Assembly (NCBI RefSeq): GCF_018861025.1
Contig: NZ_JAHKQH010000042.1
Coordinates: forward strand, 1,964 to 65,963
Reading direction: 5' to 3'
Length of the DNA: 64,000 nucleotides
DNA from: Psychrosphaera sp. B3R10
GTDB taxonomy: Bacteria > Pseudomonadota > Gammaproteobacteria > Enterobacterales > Alteromonadaceae
The notes under the pieces: model-generated
Seen by the model: the letters and a program-made list of their open reading frames with translations, nothing else
Databases searched by the model: none
Told to the model about the DNA's origin: nothing
Shown: positions 1 through 9,198 of the stretch, one piece after another
Layout: every line of letters starts with the position of its first letter
Numbering within the stretch: position 1 is the first letter of the stretch
Translations under genes and position numbers: made by a program

Positions 1-1
1 A

Positions 2-1063
2 GATACCGCAATTGCAGCAGTGCAAGCAGATGTTGACTTAAACGAGTCTGATGCGGATACCGCGATTGCAGCAAATACAAGCTCTATAGCAGCAGTGCAA
101 GCGGATGTGGACTTAAACGAGTCTGATGCAGATACCGCAATTGCAGCAGTGCAAGCGGATGTGGACTTAAACGAGTCTGACGCAGATACCGCAATTGCAG
201 CAGTGCAAGCGGATGTGGACTTAAACGAGTCTGATGCAGATACCGCAATTGCAGCAGTGCAAGCGGATGTGGACTTAAACGAGTCTGATGCAGATACCGC
301 AATTGCAGCAGTGCAAGCGGATGTGGACTTAAACGAATCTGATGCGGATACCGCGATTGCTGCAGTGCAAGCGGACGTTGACTTAAACGAATCTGATGCC
401 GATACCGCGATTGCAGCAAATACAACAGCGATAGCAGAAAATGCAACTGGTATTTCGGATGAAATGACACGTGCTATGGCAGCCGAAGCTGCACTTCAAA
501 CTGAAATAGATACGATAGATTCAGATCTCAGTGGTGTTGTTGCCGACAATGCAACGGCTATAGCAAGCAATGCAACCGCGATAATGTCTAATTCAAGTGC
601 AATCGATGCAGAAACGGCTCGTGCTGTCGCAGCAGAATCGCTAAATACAACAGCGATTGCGGCCAATGGCACTAATATCAATATTAATGCAGAGGCAATT
701 ACCGCAGAAAGCGCACGGGCAATGGCTGCCGAAGCAAGTAATTCTGAATCCGCAATGCTGGCTAATGCAAAAGCTGATTCATTGGCGACTTATTCAACAT
801 CAAGCGGTGAAACTCCAGTAGCGGCGGATGGCAGTGACATTGCAAATGCGAAGTTAAATGCAGTTGACGCTTCGTTGGTTACTGCGGGGGCAGACAGTAC
901 CGGACTTGGAACGGAACTAGATGCGATTCAGGCTGACCAAGAAAGTGGCAGTGGATTTGTCGATTTCTTCCGTAAATTGTTTGGTGAAAGCGACGACAGT
1001 GGTACAACTGATTCAGGAGACAGTGAAACTGGCGAAAGTGAGTCTGGGACCAATAACGGATAA
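2..1063 (+). CDS. C-terminal part of a large repetitive secreted or surface protein (candidate TpsA exoprotein), cut by the window edge
   Basis: The frame is open from the first bases, so the N-terminus lies outside the window; the GTG at position 20 is an internal Val codon of a repeat. About 353 residues are visible. The first part is a run of 18-residue repeats (AVQADVDLNESDADTAIA). Next come degenerate Asn/Ala/Ile-rich segments of the type NATAIASNATAI and ETARAVAAES, which look like a long alpha-helical coiled-coil stalk. The end is an acidic Ser/Gly/Asp/Glu-rich tail after DFFRKLFGES. No YadA-type membrane anchor, LPXTG motif or RTX nonapeptides are seen. A lipoprotein and a ShlB/FhaC-like transporter follow on the same strand, so I infer that this is the exported partner of a two-partner system. 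The diagnostic N-terminal secretion domain cannot be checked here; a phage-fibre-like or other adhesin remains possible. Confidence 0.6.
   Translation, partial: DTAIAAVQADVDLNESDADTAIAANTSSIAAVQADVDLNESDADTAIAAVQADVDLNESDADTAIAAVQADVDLNESDADTAIAAVQADVDLNESDADTAIAAVQADVDLNESDADTAIAAVQADVDLNESDADTAIAANTTAIAENATGISDEMTRAMAAEAALQTEIDTIDSDLSGVVADNATAIASNATAIMSNSSAIDAETARAVAAESLNTTAIAANGTNININAEAITAESARAMAAEASNSESAMLANAKADSLATYSTSSGETPVAADGSDIANAKLNAVDASLVTAGADSTGLGTELDAIQADQESGSGFVDFFRKLFGESDDSGTTDSGDSETGESESGTNNG
20..418 (+). repeat. Tandem 54-bp coding repeats, seven copies
   Basis: Seven copies of a 54-bp unit start at 20, 95, 149, 203, 257, 311 and 365. Copies 1 and 2 are separated by an extra 21 bp encoding NTSSIAA; the remaining copies are directly adjacent. 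The tail of another copy is visible at bases 2-19, so the array continues to the left. Each unit encodes 18 residues with a D-x-D-x-N-x-x-D stretch. The copies are almost identical in nucleotides, with only a few silent changes, which indicates recent expansion or homogenisation. Confidence 0.95.
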
Positions 1064-1130
1064 TCATGCTAATGAGCAAACAAGTTGTTAAGCCTACGGA
1101 TATAGATATGTTGTTAGATAGGAGATGTGC

Positions 1131-2594
1131 ATGAACACAATGATTAAACAGTGTTTATTTGTGTTATTAGCGATTGGCGTATTACAAGGCTGTAGTCGCC
1201 CCGGGCATTCAGAGGTAGAAGTGGATCCTGAACCGTTTTTCTATAGTTTTGTTGCTGAAGATGCTTCGCTAGTTGGGCTGTTGGTTTCAGATAGTACTGG
1301 AACCGTGGCAACTGAAATTAGCCCCGGGGTTTATCAGTTTGGTCCAGACTATCTTCCTACGACACCAATTACGTTTGAGTCTAAAAATTTAGTTGAACCT
1401 GGTGCATCGTTTCAAGATATCGATGAAGATGGTCTAAAAAGTGCCACGGATATTAATTACAATGTCGGATTGGAAATTGCTTACATTGGTAGTTTTAGTG
1501 CTTTAGGAGAACGTACCGTTTTTGCCAATCCAATTACTGCTTTAATCCCATCAACAGGGATCCCCTCTTCGGGGATTGGAGGACTGCCTGAGGAGTTATT
1601 TCAGTTAGCGTTTTTAGCTGGGATAGCAGGCGCACCTACAACGACAATTGAACTAAGTGACGGCATAGAACTTTCGATAAAAGCGGTATTGTCTCGAACT
1701 GCGGTTTTACTCACGGCATTGCAGGAAGGCATTGTGATATTAGAAGGTGATACGCAAGCCGCGGTTGATGTCAGTATTGCCGTGTTAGCAAGTTTTAGGG
1801 ATGCTGAACCAACGGAAGGACTTGCTGATATCACACAATTAAGCATTGCAATGCAAAGTGCTATTGAGTCGCATGTTTCCCAAGCAAATAGCGATAAGGT
1901 AATGCAACTTGCAAGTTCAATTGGCAATACCTTAGCAAGTACGACAGATGCGACATTTTATGAAGCATTAATATTGGCTGTTCAACAAAATGTCAATGCA
2001 TCGAGTACGGTCGCCTCAATTCTTGAAAAACTGACAGTACAGGAGTTTTCTAGATTAGATAATAGCATTCAATTTGCCGTTAAACTTGCCAATGAAATCG
2101 CTGAGAGCGGCGGAATGTCGGCATTCTTAAATAGTTTGTCAATTGTTCCTATTAATGTCAGTGGCAATGGCCAGTCTATCGTTGACGATGGGGTGACCGA
2201 TTTTAATTTAGAGTTAATAACATCCACTGAAACCATCAAACTTAATGGCAGTGACGCTTTTTTTGACCAAAGTGAACTGACTTATTATTTTGAAGATGAT
2301 TTATATGGCGTTAAAGTTGATGCAGACCACGCGGTACTCATAGCTTTAAATGCCAATGAAACCAACTTGTTGGGAGCGGCACAAAATGGCATTAATTCAG
2401 CAAGATTACTGGCGTTGTGCTGGAATAGTGTTGAACAACCAAATAGCTCCGACTCGGATGTTTGTGGTTCAGAAAATGCTAACCTAGAATATTATGCGCT
2501 TGCTACTCAAAGTGAAGTCTGCGCGGCAGATTTTGACGCCGCAGAATTGGCGCAAATTAATGCCTTAAATCGTCAGCAAATATCGTGTAACTAA
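1131..2594 (+). CDS. Putative outer-membrane or periplasm-facing lipoprotein of unknown function, between exoprotein and transporter genes
   Basis: A 487-residue protein with a lipoprotein signal peptide: a short basic start, a hydrophobic stretch, then the lipobox L-Q-G-C with the acylated Cys at about residue 21. I chose the ATG at 1131 because GGAG (1121-1124) sits six bases upstream; the in-frame ATG at 1125 touches that Shine-Dalgarno sequence. The mature part is rich in Ala, Ser, Ile and acidic residues and contains a DEDGLKSATD stretch near residue 100. The last 65 residues hold four cysteines that could form disulfides. I recognise no family. It starts 67 bp after the repetitive exoprotein and ends 133 bp before the ShlB/FhaC-like transporter, so a role in export, folding or surface retention of the exoprotein is an inference from position only. 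Confidence 0.7.
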   Translation: MNTMIKQCLFVLLAIGVLQGCSRPGHSEVEVDPEPFFYSFVAEDASLVGLLVSDSTGTVATEISPGVYQFGPDYLPTTPITFESKNLVEPGASFQDIDEDGLKSATDINYNVGLEIAYIGSFSALGERTVFANPITALIPSTGIPSSGIGGLPEELFQLAFLAGIAGAPTTTIELSDGIELSIKAVLSRTAVLLTALQEGIVILEGDTQAAVDVSIAVLASFRDAEPTEGLADITQLSIAMQSAIESHVSQANSDKVMQLASSIGNTLASTTDATFYEALILAVQQNVNASSTVASILEKLTVQEFSRLDNSIQFAVKLANEIAESGGMSAFLNSLSIVPINVSGNGQSIVDDGVTDFNLELITSTETIKLNGSDAFFDQSELTYYFEDDLYGVKVDADHAVLIALNANETNLLGAAQNGINSARLLALCWNSVEQPNSSDSDVCGSENANLEYYALATQSEVCAADFDAAELAQINALNRQQISCN

Positions 2595-2727
2595 TTGAAA
2601 CTCATGCTAACTTAATCCTAATCACCTATTGTTTTTACCTTGTAAGGTTTAAACTTTTGGTGAATAGGCATCAAATCGGTGTCATTTAATTGTACCGAAT
2701 TTAGTTTAAAGGACGTATTGGGCTTTT

Positions 2728-4572
2728 ATGGTTATTCGAGTTGTAACACCTAGCTTATCGATTGTAAGTTTTTTGATTTATGTGGTGCTGAGCTTTATCG
2801 CACTCAATGTTTCCGCGGTTTTAGCTGCGCCGACCCCGAGCTTACCTGAGATAAAAAAACAACAGGAAGATTTACTCAATAAATCCAAAAATGACACATT
2901 AATCGACAATTTAGTTGACGACTTAGAAGTAGAAAAACAACAACAAAAAGCTGAAATTGCTGGCAACATTGCATTTTTATTGCGCGGAGTGAAAATCACC
3001 GGTAATAACGTCCTCACTAAAGAAGATGTTTCACCTCTCATACAACCCCGAATTAATCAACAAATCACAGCAAACGAACTCAAAGATATTGCCGCAAAAC
3101 TGACGTTGGTTTTGCAGTCTAAAGGTTATAAAAGTTCTAGAGCGTTTGTACCACCACAACAAATTAGTGGTGGCATTGTAGAGTTTCAAGTAGAAGAAGA
3201 TTTGTTGAGCAATATCCATGTTCTCGGCAAAGACAGTTTTAAATATGAAGAGTCATTGTTTTATCAATACTTTGCGGATTTAAAAGGCAAAATCATTCAT
3301 ACTCCAACCTTAGTTGAGCGTCTGAAATATCTCAATTTTTTACCGGGTACCCGAATTAAACCCACACTCAAAAAAGTTGAATTTGGCAAGAGTGCTTTAG
3401 TCTTGGTATTAGAACCTGTAGAAGACTTAACCGCATTAGCGATAAACAATAACGCATCCCGTTATCAGGGAGATTTACGTACCGTGTTTTCTACGTTAGT
3501 TACCAACCCAACAGGTAGGTCAGATACTTTTAGTCTGTTTGCTGCAATTAATCCTGAGTTTCCCAAGTACTTCTCATCAATGGCAGCCAGTTATTCCGTA
3601 CCGTTTGGCAACAAAGGGGCAAAATTGCACCTCAATATGTCTAAGCTGGACTATCAAATAGATCCTGACGCCATTGGTCAAAGTCTATTATTGTTTAGTG
3701 GGAGCAGTGACACTATGAGTGTGTCCTACGAAAAACCATTTTGGTTAGATGTAGGTAGCAACAGTTGGACCGTTGGGCTTGAGAAACGTTCGGCAAGTTC
3801 ACAAACAACCAATAATTTTCCAGACCCACTTGTTGGCAATCAAATAGGGTTTAAGTGGGTTGACCAATCTGAAACTTTATATGCATTAAATGCGTCAATG
3901 CAGTTTGTTTTTTCTGATCAGATTATTGATGAAAACTACCCAGCTCAAAATGTGCTTAATGTTAAAGTCGCTAAGATATTAGAAGGGCTAGCAGATGCCA
4001 CGACGCAGGAAGAAATTGACTACAAAGAACTCAACAATAACAATGGCATTATTCCACAAAAAGGCCCAATAGGTGACACTAGAGACGCAGTTGCTAATTT
4101 TTGGAAAGTTTATTTGAGTTATTATCGCCGACAAACATTACCGTGGAATATGACCCTTAATGTGCAGGCCAATATTGAGTGGGCCAATTTTGATAATATT
4201 CTAAGCTCATATGATTATGGTGGTGCGGATACGGGGACATCTGGCGGTGATCTCAGTATTAGTGTGGCTCGGAATTTTGAATTTGAAAAGTATCTAGATT
4301 GGATGAATCTGCAATTTGGGTTTGAACAACAAATTTCCTACAATACGTTTTACCCTGACCGAAATAGACCATTAGACCGAAGTGTAGAAGCTTGTGGTGG
4401 CTTAACTGACTTAACGCCATATTCACAATATCGTTGTGACGCATCGAGTCCCTTTCTATCGACACGACTTAAAAAAGACAATCATTTGTTGTCAGTTAAA
4501 GTACGAAGCCGATTGCAGAGCTTTGGCGTGACAGAAGATAAAGCCACTATTACCTACACTTATGTTTTTTAA
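2728..4572 (+). CDS. ShlB/FhaC/HecB-family outer-membrane transporter (TpsB-like)
   Basis: A 614-residue protein with an N-terminal signal peptide (cleavage plausible after VLA, about residue 33). A helical linker follows, then a ShlB-type POTRA domain at about residues 90-155, with GVKITGNNVLT, a helix, and the typical GYKSSRAFVPPQQISGG ending. A second POTRA-like segment comes next, and then a beta-rich region of about 370 residues that ends in aromatic YTYVF, as in outer-membrane barrels. Such proteins secrete a partner exoprotein across the outer membrane. In the region where FhaC-like barrels carry the (V/I)RG(F/Y) motif of loop 6, I read YDYGGADTGTSGGDLSISV and see no RG pair. Two cysteines near residues 555-570 may bridge a loop. 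Family is confident from POTRA; substrate is inferred from the neighbours. Confidence 0.8.
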   Translation: MVIRVVTPSLSIVSFLIYVVLSFIALNVSAVLAAPTPSLPEIKKQQEDLLNKSKNDTLIDNLVDDLEVEKQQQKAEIAGNIAFLLRGVKITGNNVLTKEDVSPLIQPRINQQITANELKDIAAKLTLVLQSKGYKSSRAFVPPQQISGGIVEFQVEEDLLSNIHVLGKDSFKYEESLFYQYFADLKGKIIHTPTLVERLKYLNFLPGTRIKPTLKKVEFGKSALVLVLEPVEDLTALAINNNASRYQGDLRTVFSTLVTNPTGRSDTFSLFAAINPEFPKYFSSMAASYSVPFGNKGAKLHLNMSKLDYQIDPDAIGQSLLLFSGSSDTMSVSYEKPFWLDVGSNSWTVGLEKRSASSQTTNNFPDPLVGNQIGFKWVDQSETLYALNASMQFVFSDQIIDENYPAQNVLNVKVAKILEGLADATTQEEIDYKELNNNNGIIPQKGPIGDTRDAVANFWKVYLSYYRRQTLPWNMTLNVQANIEWANFDNILSSYDYGGADTGTSGGDLSISVARNFEFEKYLDWMNLQFGFEQQISYNTFYPDRNRPLDRSVEACGGLTDLTPYSQYRCDASSPFLSTRLKKDNHLLSVKVRSRLQSFGVTEDKATITYTYVF

Positions 4573-4652
4573 ACTCTATTGTTGAGACGAGTCCCGATAA
4601 GTAAAAGGTAAGACGAGTAATTCGGTTGTCGAATCGGATAGTATCTGCATAT

Positions 4653-5150
4653 TTAGAATATTAACGTGTATTTTTTGATCGGCTCCTCTTCGCCATCCAT
4701 AACAACAACCCCGTCTTCTTTAAAACCTAATTTAAGCAGTAAATTTTGAGATGCAATATTAGGAAAGTCGACTACGCCATTTAGGGCTGTTAATCCTTTT
4801 CTTTTTGCGTAATTGACCAAAGCTGAAGCGGCTTCGAAGGCGTAACCTTTGCCAAAATAGTCAGGTAAAAAGGCATAGCCAATATCTTCAAATGCTAAGA
4901 AATCCCTTTTTAAAAAACTGACAGAACCAATCGCAGTATGATCGTTACGCCGCACAACTATAAACAAGCCATGGGTTGGATAATTGACAATATACTTCTC
5001 TAAAATCATTTCCTCAGCTTGCTTCACCGTACGAATACCGCGGTCACCAATATTTTCGATAAAGCCGTTGGAATTAAGTAATTCAACCAGAAAAGGCGCA
5101 TCTTTTAAGGTTAATTCACGAATGTTGAGACGGTCGGTGGTTATATTCAT
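4653..5150 (-). CDS. GNAT-family N-acetyltransferase (RimJ/RimL type)
   Basis: A 165-residue single-domain protein. The N-terminus TDRLNIRELTLKDAPFLVELLN is typical of the Acetyltransf_3 group (RimJ/RimL, ribosomal protein or small-molecule acetyltransferases). The acetyl-CoA binding turn is visible as DYFGKGYAFEAASALVNYA, and the fold ends with NLLLKLGFKEDG, the usual Asn-x-x-Ser/Leu...GF motif. The substrate cannot be told. It is convergent with the transporter gene on its left (80 bp) and stands 177 bp from the liu operon, so it appears to be a separate transcription unit. Confidence 0.8.
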   Translation of the reverse strand: MNITTDRLNIRELTLKDAPFLVELLNSNGFIENIGDRGIRTVKQAEEMILEKYIVNYPTHGLFIVVRRNDHTAIGSVSFLKRDFLAFEDIGYAFLPDYFGKGYAFEAASALVNYAKRKGLTALNGVVDFPNIASQNLLLKLGFKEDGVVVMDGEEEPIKKYTLIF

Positions 5151-5247
5151 CTTTGGCGTTTGATTTTACATTTAGTCTATTGGATTACTTTACGTGCTAT
5201 TGGCAAGTAGAGGAAATGAAATTTTATGAGGAAGTCATTTTTAAAGC

Positions 5248-5273
5248 GAACAAAATCGTCCTTGTTTTTGTTC
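5248..5273 (-). terminator. Weak AT-rich inverted repeat downstream of liuE
   Basis: GAACAAAA (5248-5255) and TTTTGTTC (5266-5273) form an AT-rich stem about 55 bp past the liuE stop. No strong T-run follows on the minus strand, so its role as the liu operon terminator is tentative. Confidence 0.25.
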
Positions 5274-5327
5274 ACTAATTTAGTATTTAGTGGTTATCAT
5301 TGACCGCCATTTTTTACTGTTTTTCTA

Positions 5328-6242
5328 TTATGACTTGGCCGCTAATGCGTTTGCTACTTTTGATTGTGGCGGTTTTCCCAATGCAGCACATATATCAAGT
5401 CCTGCCTGTGCCAGTTTAGTTAAATCGACACCATGGGTGATCCCCAACCCAGTTAACATATAAACGACGTCTTCGGTGGCTACATTACCCGATGCACCTT
5501 TGGCATACGGGCAACCGCCTAAACCAGCAACTGCCGAATCTATGACACTGACGCCAAGCTCTAGACAGGCGTAAATATTGGCTAACGCTTGTCCATAAGT
5601 ATCATGAAAGTGCACCGCTAAGTGCTCTATCGGTACGACCTCTGCAACTGCCTGCAACATCGCTTTTGCCTGTTGTGGTGTGCCAACGCCAATAGTATCG
5701 CCCAATGATATTTCGTAACAACCCATTTGATACAGGGTTTGTGCAACGTTCACGACATTGTTGATGTCAATGTTACCTTCATAGGGGCAACCTAAAACAC
5801 AAGATACATAACCACGGACTTTGACGATTTCTAATTTGGCTTGAGCCATAATGGGTTCGAAGCGCTGTAAGCTTTCTGCGATTGAACAGTTTATGTTTTT
5901 TTGTGAAAACGACTCGCTGGCAGCACCAAAAATAGCGACTTCATCAACTCCAGCACGAATCGCGTCCTCATAACCTTTCATATTTGGAGTGAGGGCAGGG
6001 TAGCTGATATTGGTTTTACGGGATATCCTGCTGAAAATGTCTGCACTACCCGCCATTTGCGGCACCCATTTAGGGGACACAAACGATCCCGATTCAATCA
6101 CCTGCAAGCCAGTTTCAGATAAGCTGTTGATCAGTTTAATTTTATCTTCTAATGTGACCGGAACTTCATTTTGAAGACCATCACGTGGACCGACTTCAAC
6201 AATTTTTACCGATTGTGGAAAGCCTGTTACTGTTGTATTCAT
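5328..6242 (-). CDS. liuE: Hydroxymethylglutaryl-CoA lyase
   Basis: This 304-residue TIM-barrel enzyme splits HMG-CoA into acetyl-CoA and acetoacetate, the last step of leucine degradation. Motifs seen: [10 protein letters not shown] near the N-terminus (metal/substrate binding Asp), the His pair in [15 protein letters not shown], and the family signature [19 protein letters not shown] with its catalytic Cys. Length matches bacterial HMG-CoA lyases. The start codon overlaps the liuD stop by 4 bp, so translation is probably coupled. It is the last gene of the liuRABCDE run. Confidence 0.95.
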   Translation of the reverse strand: MNTTVTGFPQSVKIVEVGPRDGLQNEVPVTLEDKIKLINSLSETGLQVIESGSFVSPKWVPQMAGSADIFSRISRKTNISYPALTPNMKGYEDAIRAGVDEVAIFGAASESFSQKNINCSIAESLQRFEPIMAQAKLEIVKVRGYVSCVLGCPYEGNIDINNVVNVAQTLYQMGCYEISLGDTIGVGTPQQAKAMLQAVAEVVPIEHLAVHFHDTYGQALANIYACLELGVSVIDSAVAGLGGCPYAKGASGNVATEDVVYMLTGLGITHGVDLTKLAQAGLDICAALGKPPQSKVANALAAKS

Positions 6243-8353
6243 TTATTTGTTTCCTGTTCGGCTTTGGTAACAGAAGTTGGTGCTTCTGTAACAAGGTCAA
6301 ACGCCAATAATGGCGATCCACCGTCGACCATATCGCCTTCTGCATAATAAAATTCAGTGACGACACCATCTGCTGAGGCTCGAATGGTATGCTCCATTTT
6401 CATCGCTTCCATGATCACGAGAGCCTGGCCTTTAGTTACCGGTTCACCGACGGCAACCAAGTTACTGACAAGTGTGCCGTTCATTGGTGCAAGTAATCCG
6501 TCGTTACCAGCCACATCATCAACTTCACCTAAACTTGGCAGTACGCGGCTAAACTGAAAAACACCACTTGGGTGATAAAGACTCATTTCTAAGCCATTTT
6601 GAACCAACTCTGCCGTTGTCCGATAGCCGTCAATATAACAAGTTAATGTATTGTTAGACTTAGCATTGGTGACCGTTGAATGGGCGCTATCAAGTTGCGT
6701 GTGCAACGAACCTTGGCAGTCGACAGCTAAACGAGAGAATGCTTCGCCTTGGATAGATATTAAATAATAACAAAGGTGGGCCGTGCGTTTTTGTTCAACC
6801 GAGATTTGATATTCGCGATTATCATGACTGAGCACAAACGACTGCGTATGTGGCTCATTAAGTCGCCACCCGTTGCGTTGATGCCATGGTGAGTTGCGGT
6901 CTTGGCTGTGCTCTGCGACAATTTTTGCGTCATTTTTTTCGGTTAAGACTAATGCCAGTGCTGCCATTGGTAGCTCTTTACTAAGGGCTTGTTCTGTTGA
7001 ATGGAACAACTGGTCTTGGTTTTTGTCGATAAAGCCTGTATCTATTTCTTCACGAATAAAAGGCTCGCATGTACTTAAATTATACAAAAACTCAATGTTA
7101 GTTGTAACACCACTAATGCGGAAGGCCGCGAGTGCTTTTGATAGTCGCTGTAACGCCTTTTGACGGGTTTCGCCCCATACAATGAGCTTTGCTATCATAG
7201 GATCGTAATACACGCTGACCTCGTCGCCTTGACGTACGCCCGTGTCGACCCGCACAAATTTATTTTGCTCAGGAGTTTGCATAAATTCCAACAAACCCGT
7301 TGCCGGTAAAAAGTCATTGTTGGCGTCTTCGGCGTAAATACGTGCTTCAAAAGCATGGCCATGAATGGCAAGCTCGTACTGTTGTTTCGGTAACGATTCG
7401 CCAAAGGCGACTCGCAATTGCCATTCCACGAGATCTTCGCCGGTGATCATTTCCGTTACGGGGTGTTCAACTTGCAGACGGGTATTCATTTCCATAAAGT
7501 AGAACGAACCGTCTACGTCTAATAAAAATTCCACTGTCCCCGCACCACAATAACCAATCGCTTTAGCTGCTTTGATGGCCGCTTCACCCATTTGTTGACG
7601 AAGCGATTCGGACATACCAAATGCGGGCGCTTCTTCAATGATCTTTTGATGGCGACGTTGCACAGAACAATCGCGCTCAAATAAATAAACTGCATTGCCA
7701 TGGCTGTCACAGAATACTTGAATTTCCACATGACGGGGTTGTGTTAAGTATTTTTCAACTAACATGATGTCGTCACCAAATGACGAACGTGCTTCGCGTT
7801 TCGCTGCCGCTAAGCCTTCGGCAAATTCATCCGCTGACCAAACTTGACGCATGCCCTTACCGCCGCCACCGGCTGCGGCTTTTAATAATACTGGGTAACC
7901 CATGTCGTCAGCGGCTTTTTTAATAATAGCATCTGACTGATCATCGCCATGATAACCGGGAACGAGAGGTACATTGGCTTTTTCCATTATCGTTTTAGCG
8001 GCGGATTTGCTGCCCATCGCTTCAATAGCAGAAACTGGCGGGCCGATAAAACAAATGTTTTCTTGTTCGCATCGGCGACAAAAATCTGCGTTTTCAGATA
8101 AAAAACCATATCCTGGGTGGATTGCTTGAGCGCCTGTTTGTTTAGCGGCGTCGACGACTTTATCACCCAATAAATAACTTTCACGAGATGGCGAAGGGCC
8201 TAAATAGACCGCTTCATCCGCCATATTGACATGGAGTGAATCTTTATCTGCGTCGGAATAAACAGCCACTGTGCTTATCCCCATAGCGCGCGCCGTTTTT
8301 ATTATACGGCAAGCAATTTCACCACGATTAGCAATAAGTATTTTAGTAAACAT
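6239..8353 (-). CDS. liuD: Methylcrotonyl-CoA carboxylase, biotin-containing alpha subunit
   Basis: A 704-residue protein combining biotin carboxylase and biotin carrier domains. The first ~445 residues are the carboxylase: [15 protein letters not shown] at the start, the ATP-grasp loop [13 protein letters not shown], and the [13 protein letters not shown] catalytic signature. After a less conserved middle region, the C-terminus carries the carrier domain with EAMKMEH; the Lys at about 652 is the expected biotinylation site. With LiuB it carboxylates 3-methylcrotonyl-CoA to 3-methylglutaconyl-CoA. It starts 5 bp after liuC. The liuB/liuC/liuE neighbours favour a methylcrotonyl rather than acetyl-, propionyl- or geranyl-CoA substrate. 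Confidence 0.95.
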   Translation of the reverse strand: MFTKILIANRGEIACRIIKTARAMGISTVAVYSDADKDSLHVNMADEAVYLGPSPSRESYLLGDKVVDAAKQTGAQAIHPGYGFLSENADFCRRCEQENICFIGPPVSAIEAMGSKSAAKTIMEKANVPLVPGYHGDDQSDAIIKKAADDMGYPVLLKAAAGGGGKGMRQVWSADEFAEGLAAAKREARSSFGDDIMLVEKYLTQPRHVEIQVFCDSHGNAVYLFERDCSVQRRHQKIIEEAPAFGMSESLRQQMGEAAIKAAKAIGYCGAGTVEFLLDVDGSFYFMEMNTRLQVEHPVTEMITGEDLVEWQLRVAFGESLPKQQYELAIHGHAFEARIYAEDANNDFLPATGLLEFMQTPEQNKFVRVDTGVRQGDEVSVYYDPMIAKLIVWGETRQKALQRLSKALAAFRISGVTTNIEFLYNLSTCEPFIREEIDTGFIDKNQDQLFHSTEQALSKELPMAALALVLTEKNDAKIVAEHSQDRNSPWHQRNGWRLNEPHTQSFVLSHDNREYQISVEQKRTAHLCYYLISIQGEAFSRLAVDCQGSLHTQLDSAHSTVTNAKSNNTLTCYIDGYRTTAELVQNGLEMSLYHPSGVFQFSRVLPSLGEVDDVAGNDGLLAPMNGTLVSNLVAVGEPVTKGQALVIMEAMKMEHTIRASADGVVTEFYYAEGDMVDGGSPLLAFDLVTEAPTSVTKAEQETNK

Positions 8354-8358
8354 TGAGA

Positions 8359-9189
8359 TTATTCCTGTAGCTTATTAGCTGTAGACCCACGTTGCCAATT
8401 TGGTTGGCGTTTTTCAAAAAAGGCGGTTAACCCTTCTTGGCCTTCGGCTGATACTCGAATTTCTGCGATTCGACGGCTTGTTTCTGCCATTATCGTGTCA
8501 TCCACATCTTGGCCTGCAACATCAAAAATCAACGCTTTAGCTTCACGAATTGCTGTAGGACCATTATTGAGTAAAAGGTTGGTCATGTTTTCAGTTAGTT
8601 CGTCTAGTTCAGTGACCGCAACAACTTCGTCAATTAAGCCAATTTGCTGGGCTTTTGCCGCAAAAAAACGTTCCGCAGTGGCAAAGTAACGTCGACTGGC
8701 CTTAACACCAATCGCGGCTACAACGTAAGGGCTAATCGTTGCTGGGATCAGGCCGAGTTTAACTTCACTTAAACAAAAGCTGGCTTTTTCAGACGCGAGG
8801 GTAATGTCACAGCAACTCACAAGTCCTACCGCACCGCCAAACGCTGCACCTTGGACTTTAGCAATTGTAGGTTGTGGAAGGTAATTTAATGCGTATAACA
8901 TCGATGCGAGGGCATTGGCGTCTGTTAAATTATCCTCGAAAGAATAACTTGCCATTCGTTTCATCCAACCTAAGTCCGCACCGGCGCTAAAACTTTTACC
9001 GTTTGCTGCAAGTACAACCACGCTGATGTCAGCGCGTGTGGCGATATGATCAAAAGTACGTTGTAATACGCCAATTATTGTATCGTCAAAAGCATTGTGT
9101 TTATCAGGATTATTGAGGGTCACCGTCGCAACACCACGGCTATCCACAGTAAATAAAACTGCGTTGTTTTGAGTCGAGAATTCAGTCAT
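8359..9189 (-). CDS. liuC: Methylglutaconyl-CoA hydratase (crotonase family)
   Basis: A 276-residue enoyl-CoA hydratase/isomerase fold. It converts 3-methylglutaconyl-CoA to HMG-CoA. Seen: NNPDKHNAFDD near the N-terminus, the first oxyanion-hole segment NGKSFSAGADLGWMKRM (about residue 65-80), and the second GAAFGGAVGLVSCCDI (about 115-130). SEVKLGLIPATISPYV follows, typical of the methylglutaconyl hydratase group. It lies 9 bp downstream of liuB and 5 bp upstream of liuD, in the expected place of the leucine operon. Confidence 0.92.
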   Translation of the reverse strand: MTEFSTQNNAVLFTVDSRGVATVTLNNPDKHNAFDDTIIGVLQRTFDHIATRADISVVVLAANGKSFSAGADLGWMKRMASYSFEDNLTDANALASMLYALNYLPQPTIAKVQGAAFGGAVGLVSCCDITLASEKASFCLSEVKLGLIPATISPYVVAAIGVKASRRYFATAERFFAAKAQQIGLIDEVVAVTELDELTENMTNLLLNNGPTAIREAKALIFDVAGQDVDDTIMAETSRRIAEIRVSAEGQEGLTAFFEKRQPNWQRGSTANKLQE

Positions 9190-9198
9190 GTCAGCCCC

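Noticed and set aside
1-420. CRISPR-like direct repeats
   Set aside because: Units are adjacent without unique spacers, keep reading frame and encode a regular peptide; this is a coding tandem repeat.
84-470. 128-codon antisense frame across the repeats
   Set aside because: It is a low-complexity shadow of the repeat array in another frame, with no initiation signal.
20-1063. GTG at 20 as the true start of the repetitive protein
   Set aside because: The frame is open to the left edge and bases 2-19 already encode the end of another repeat; the GTG is the conserved Val codon of each unit.
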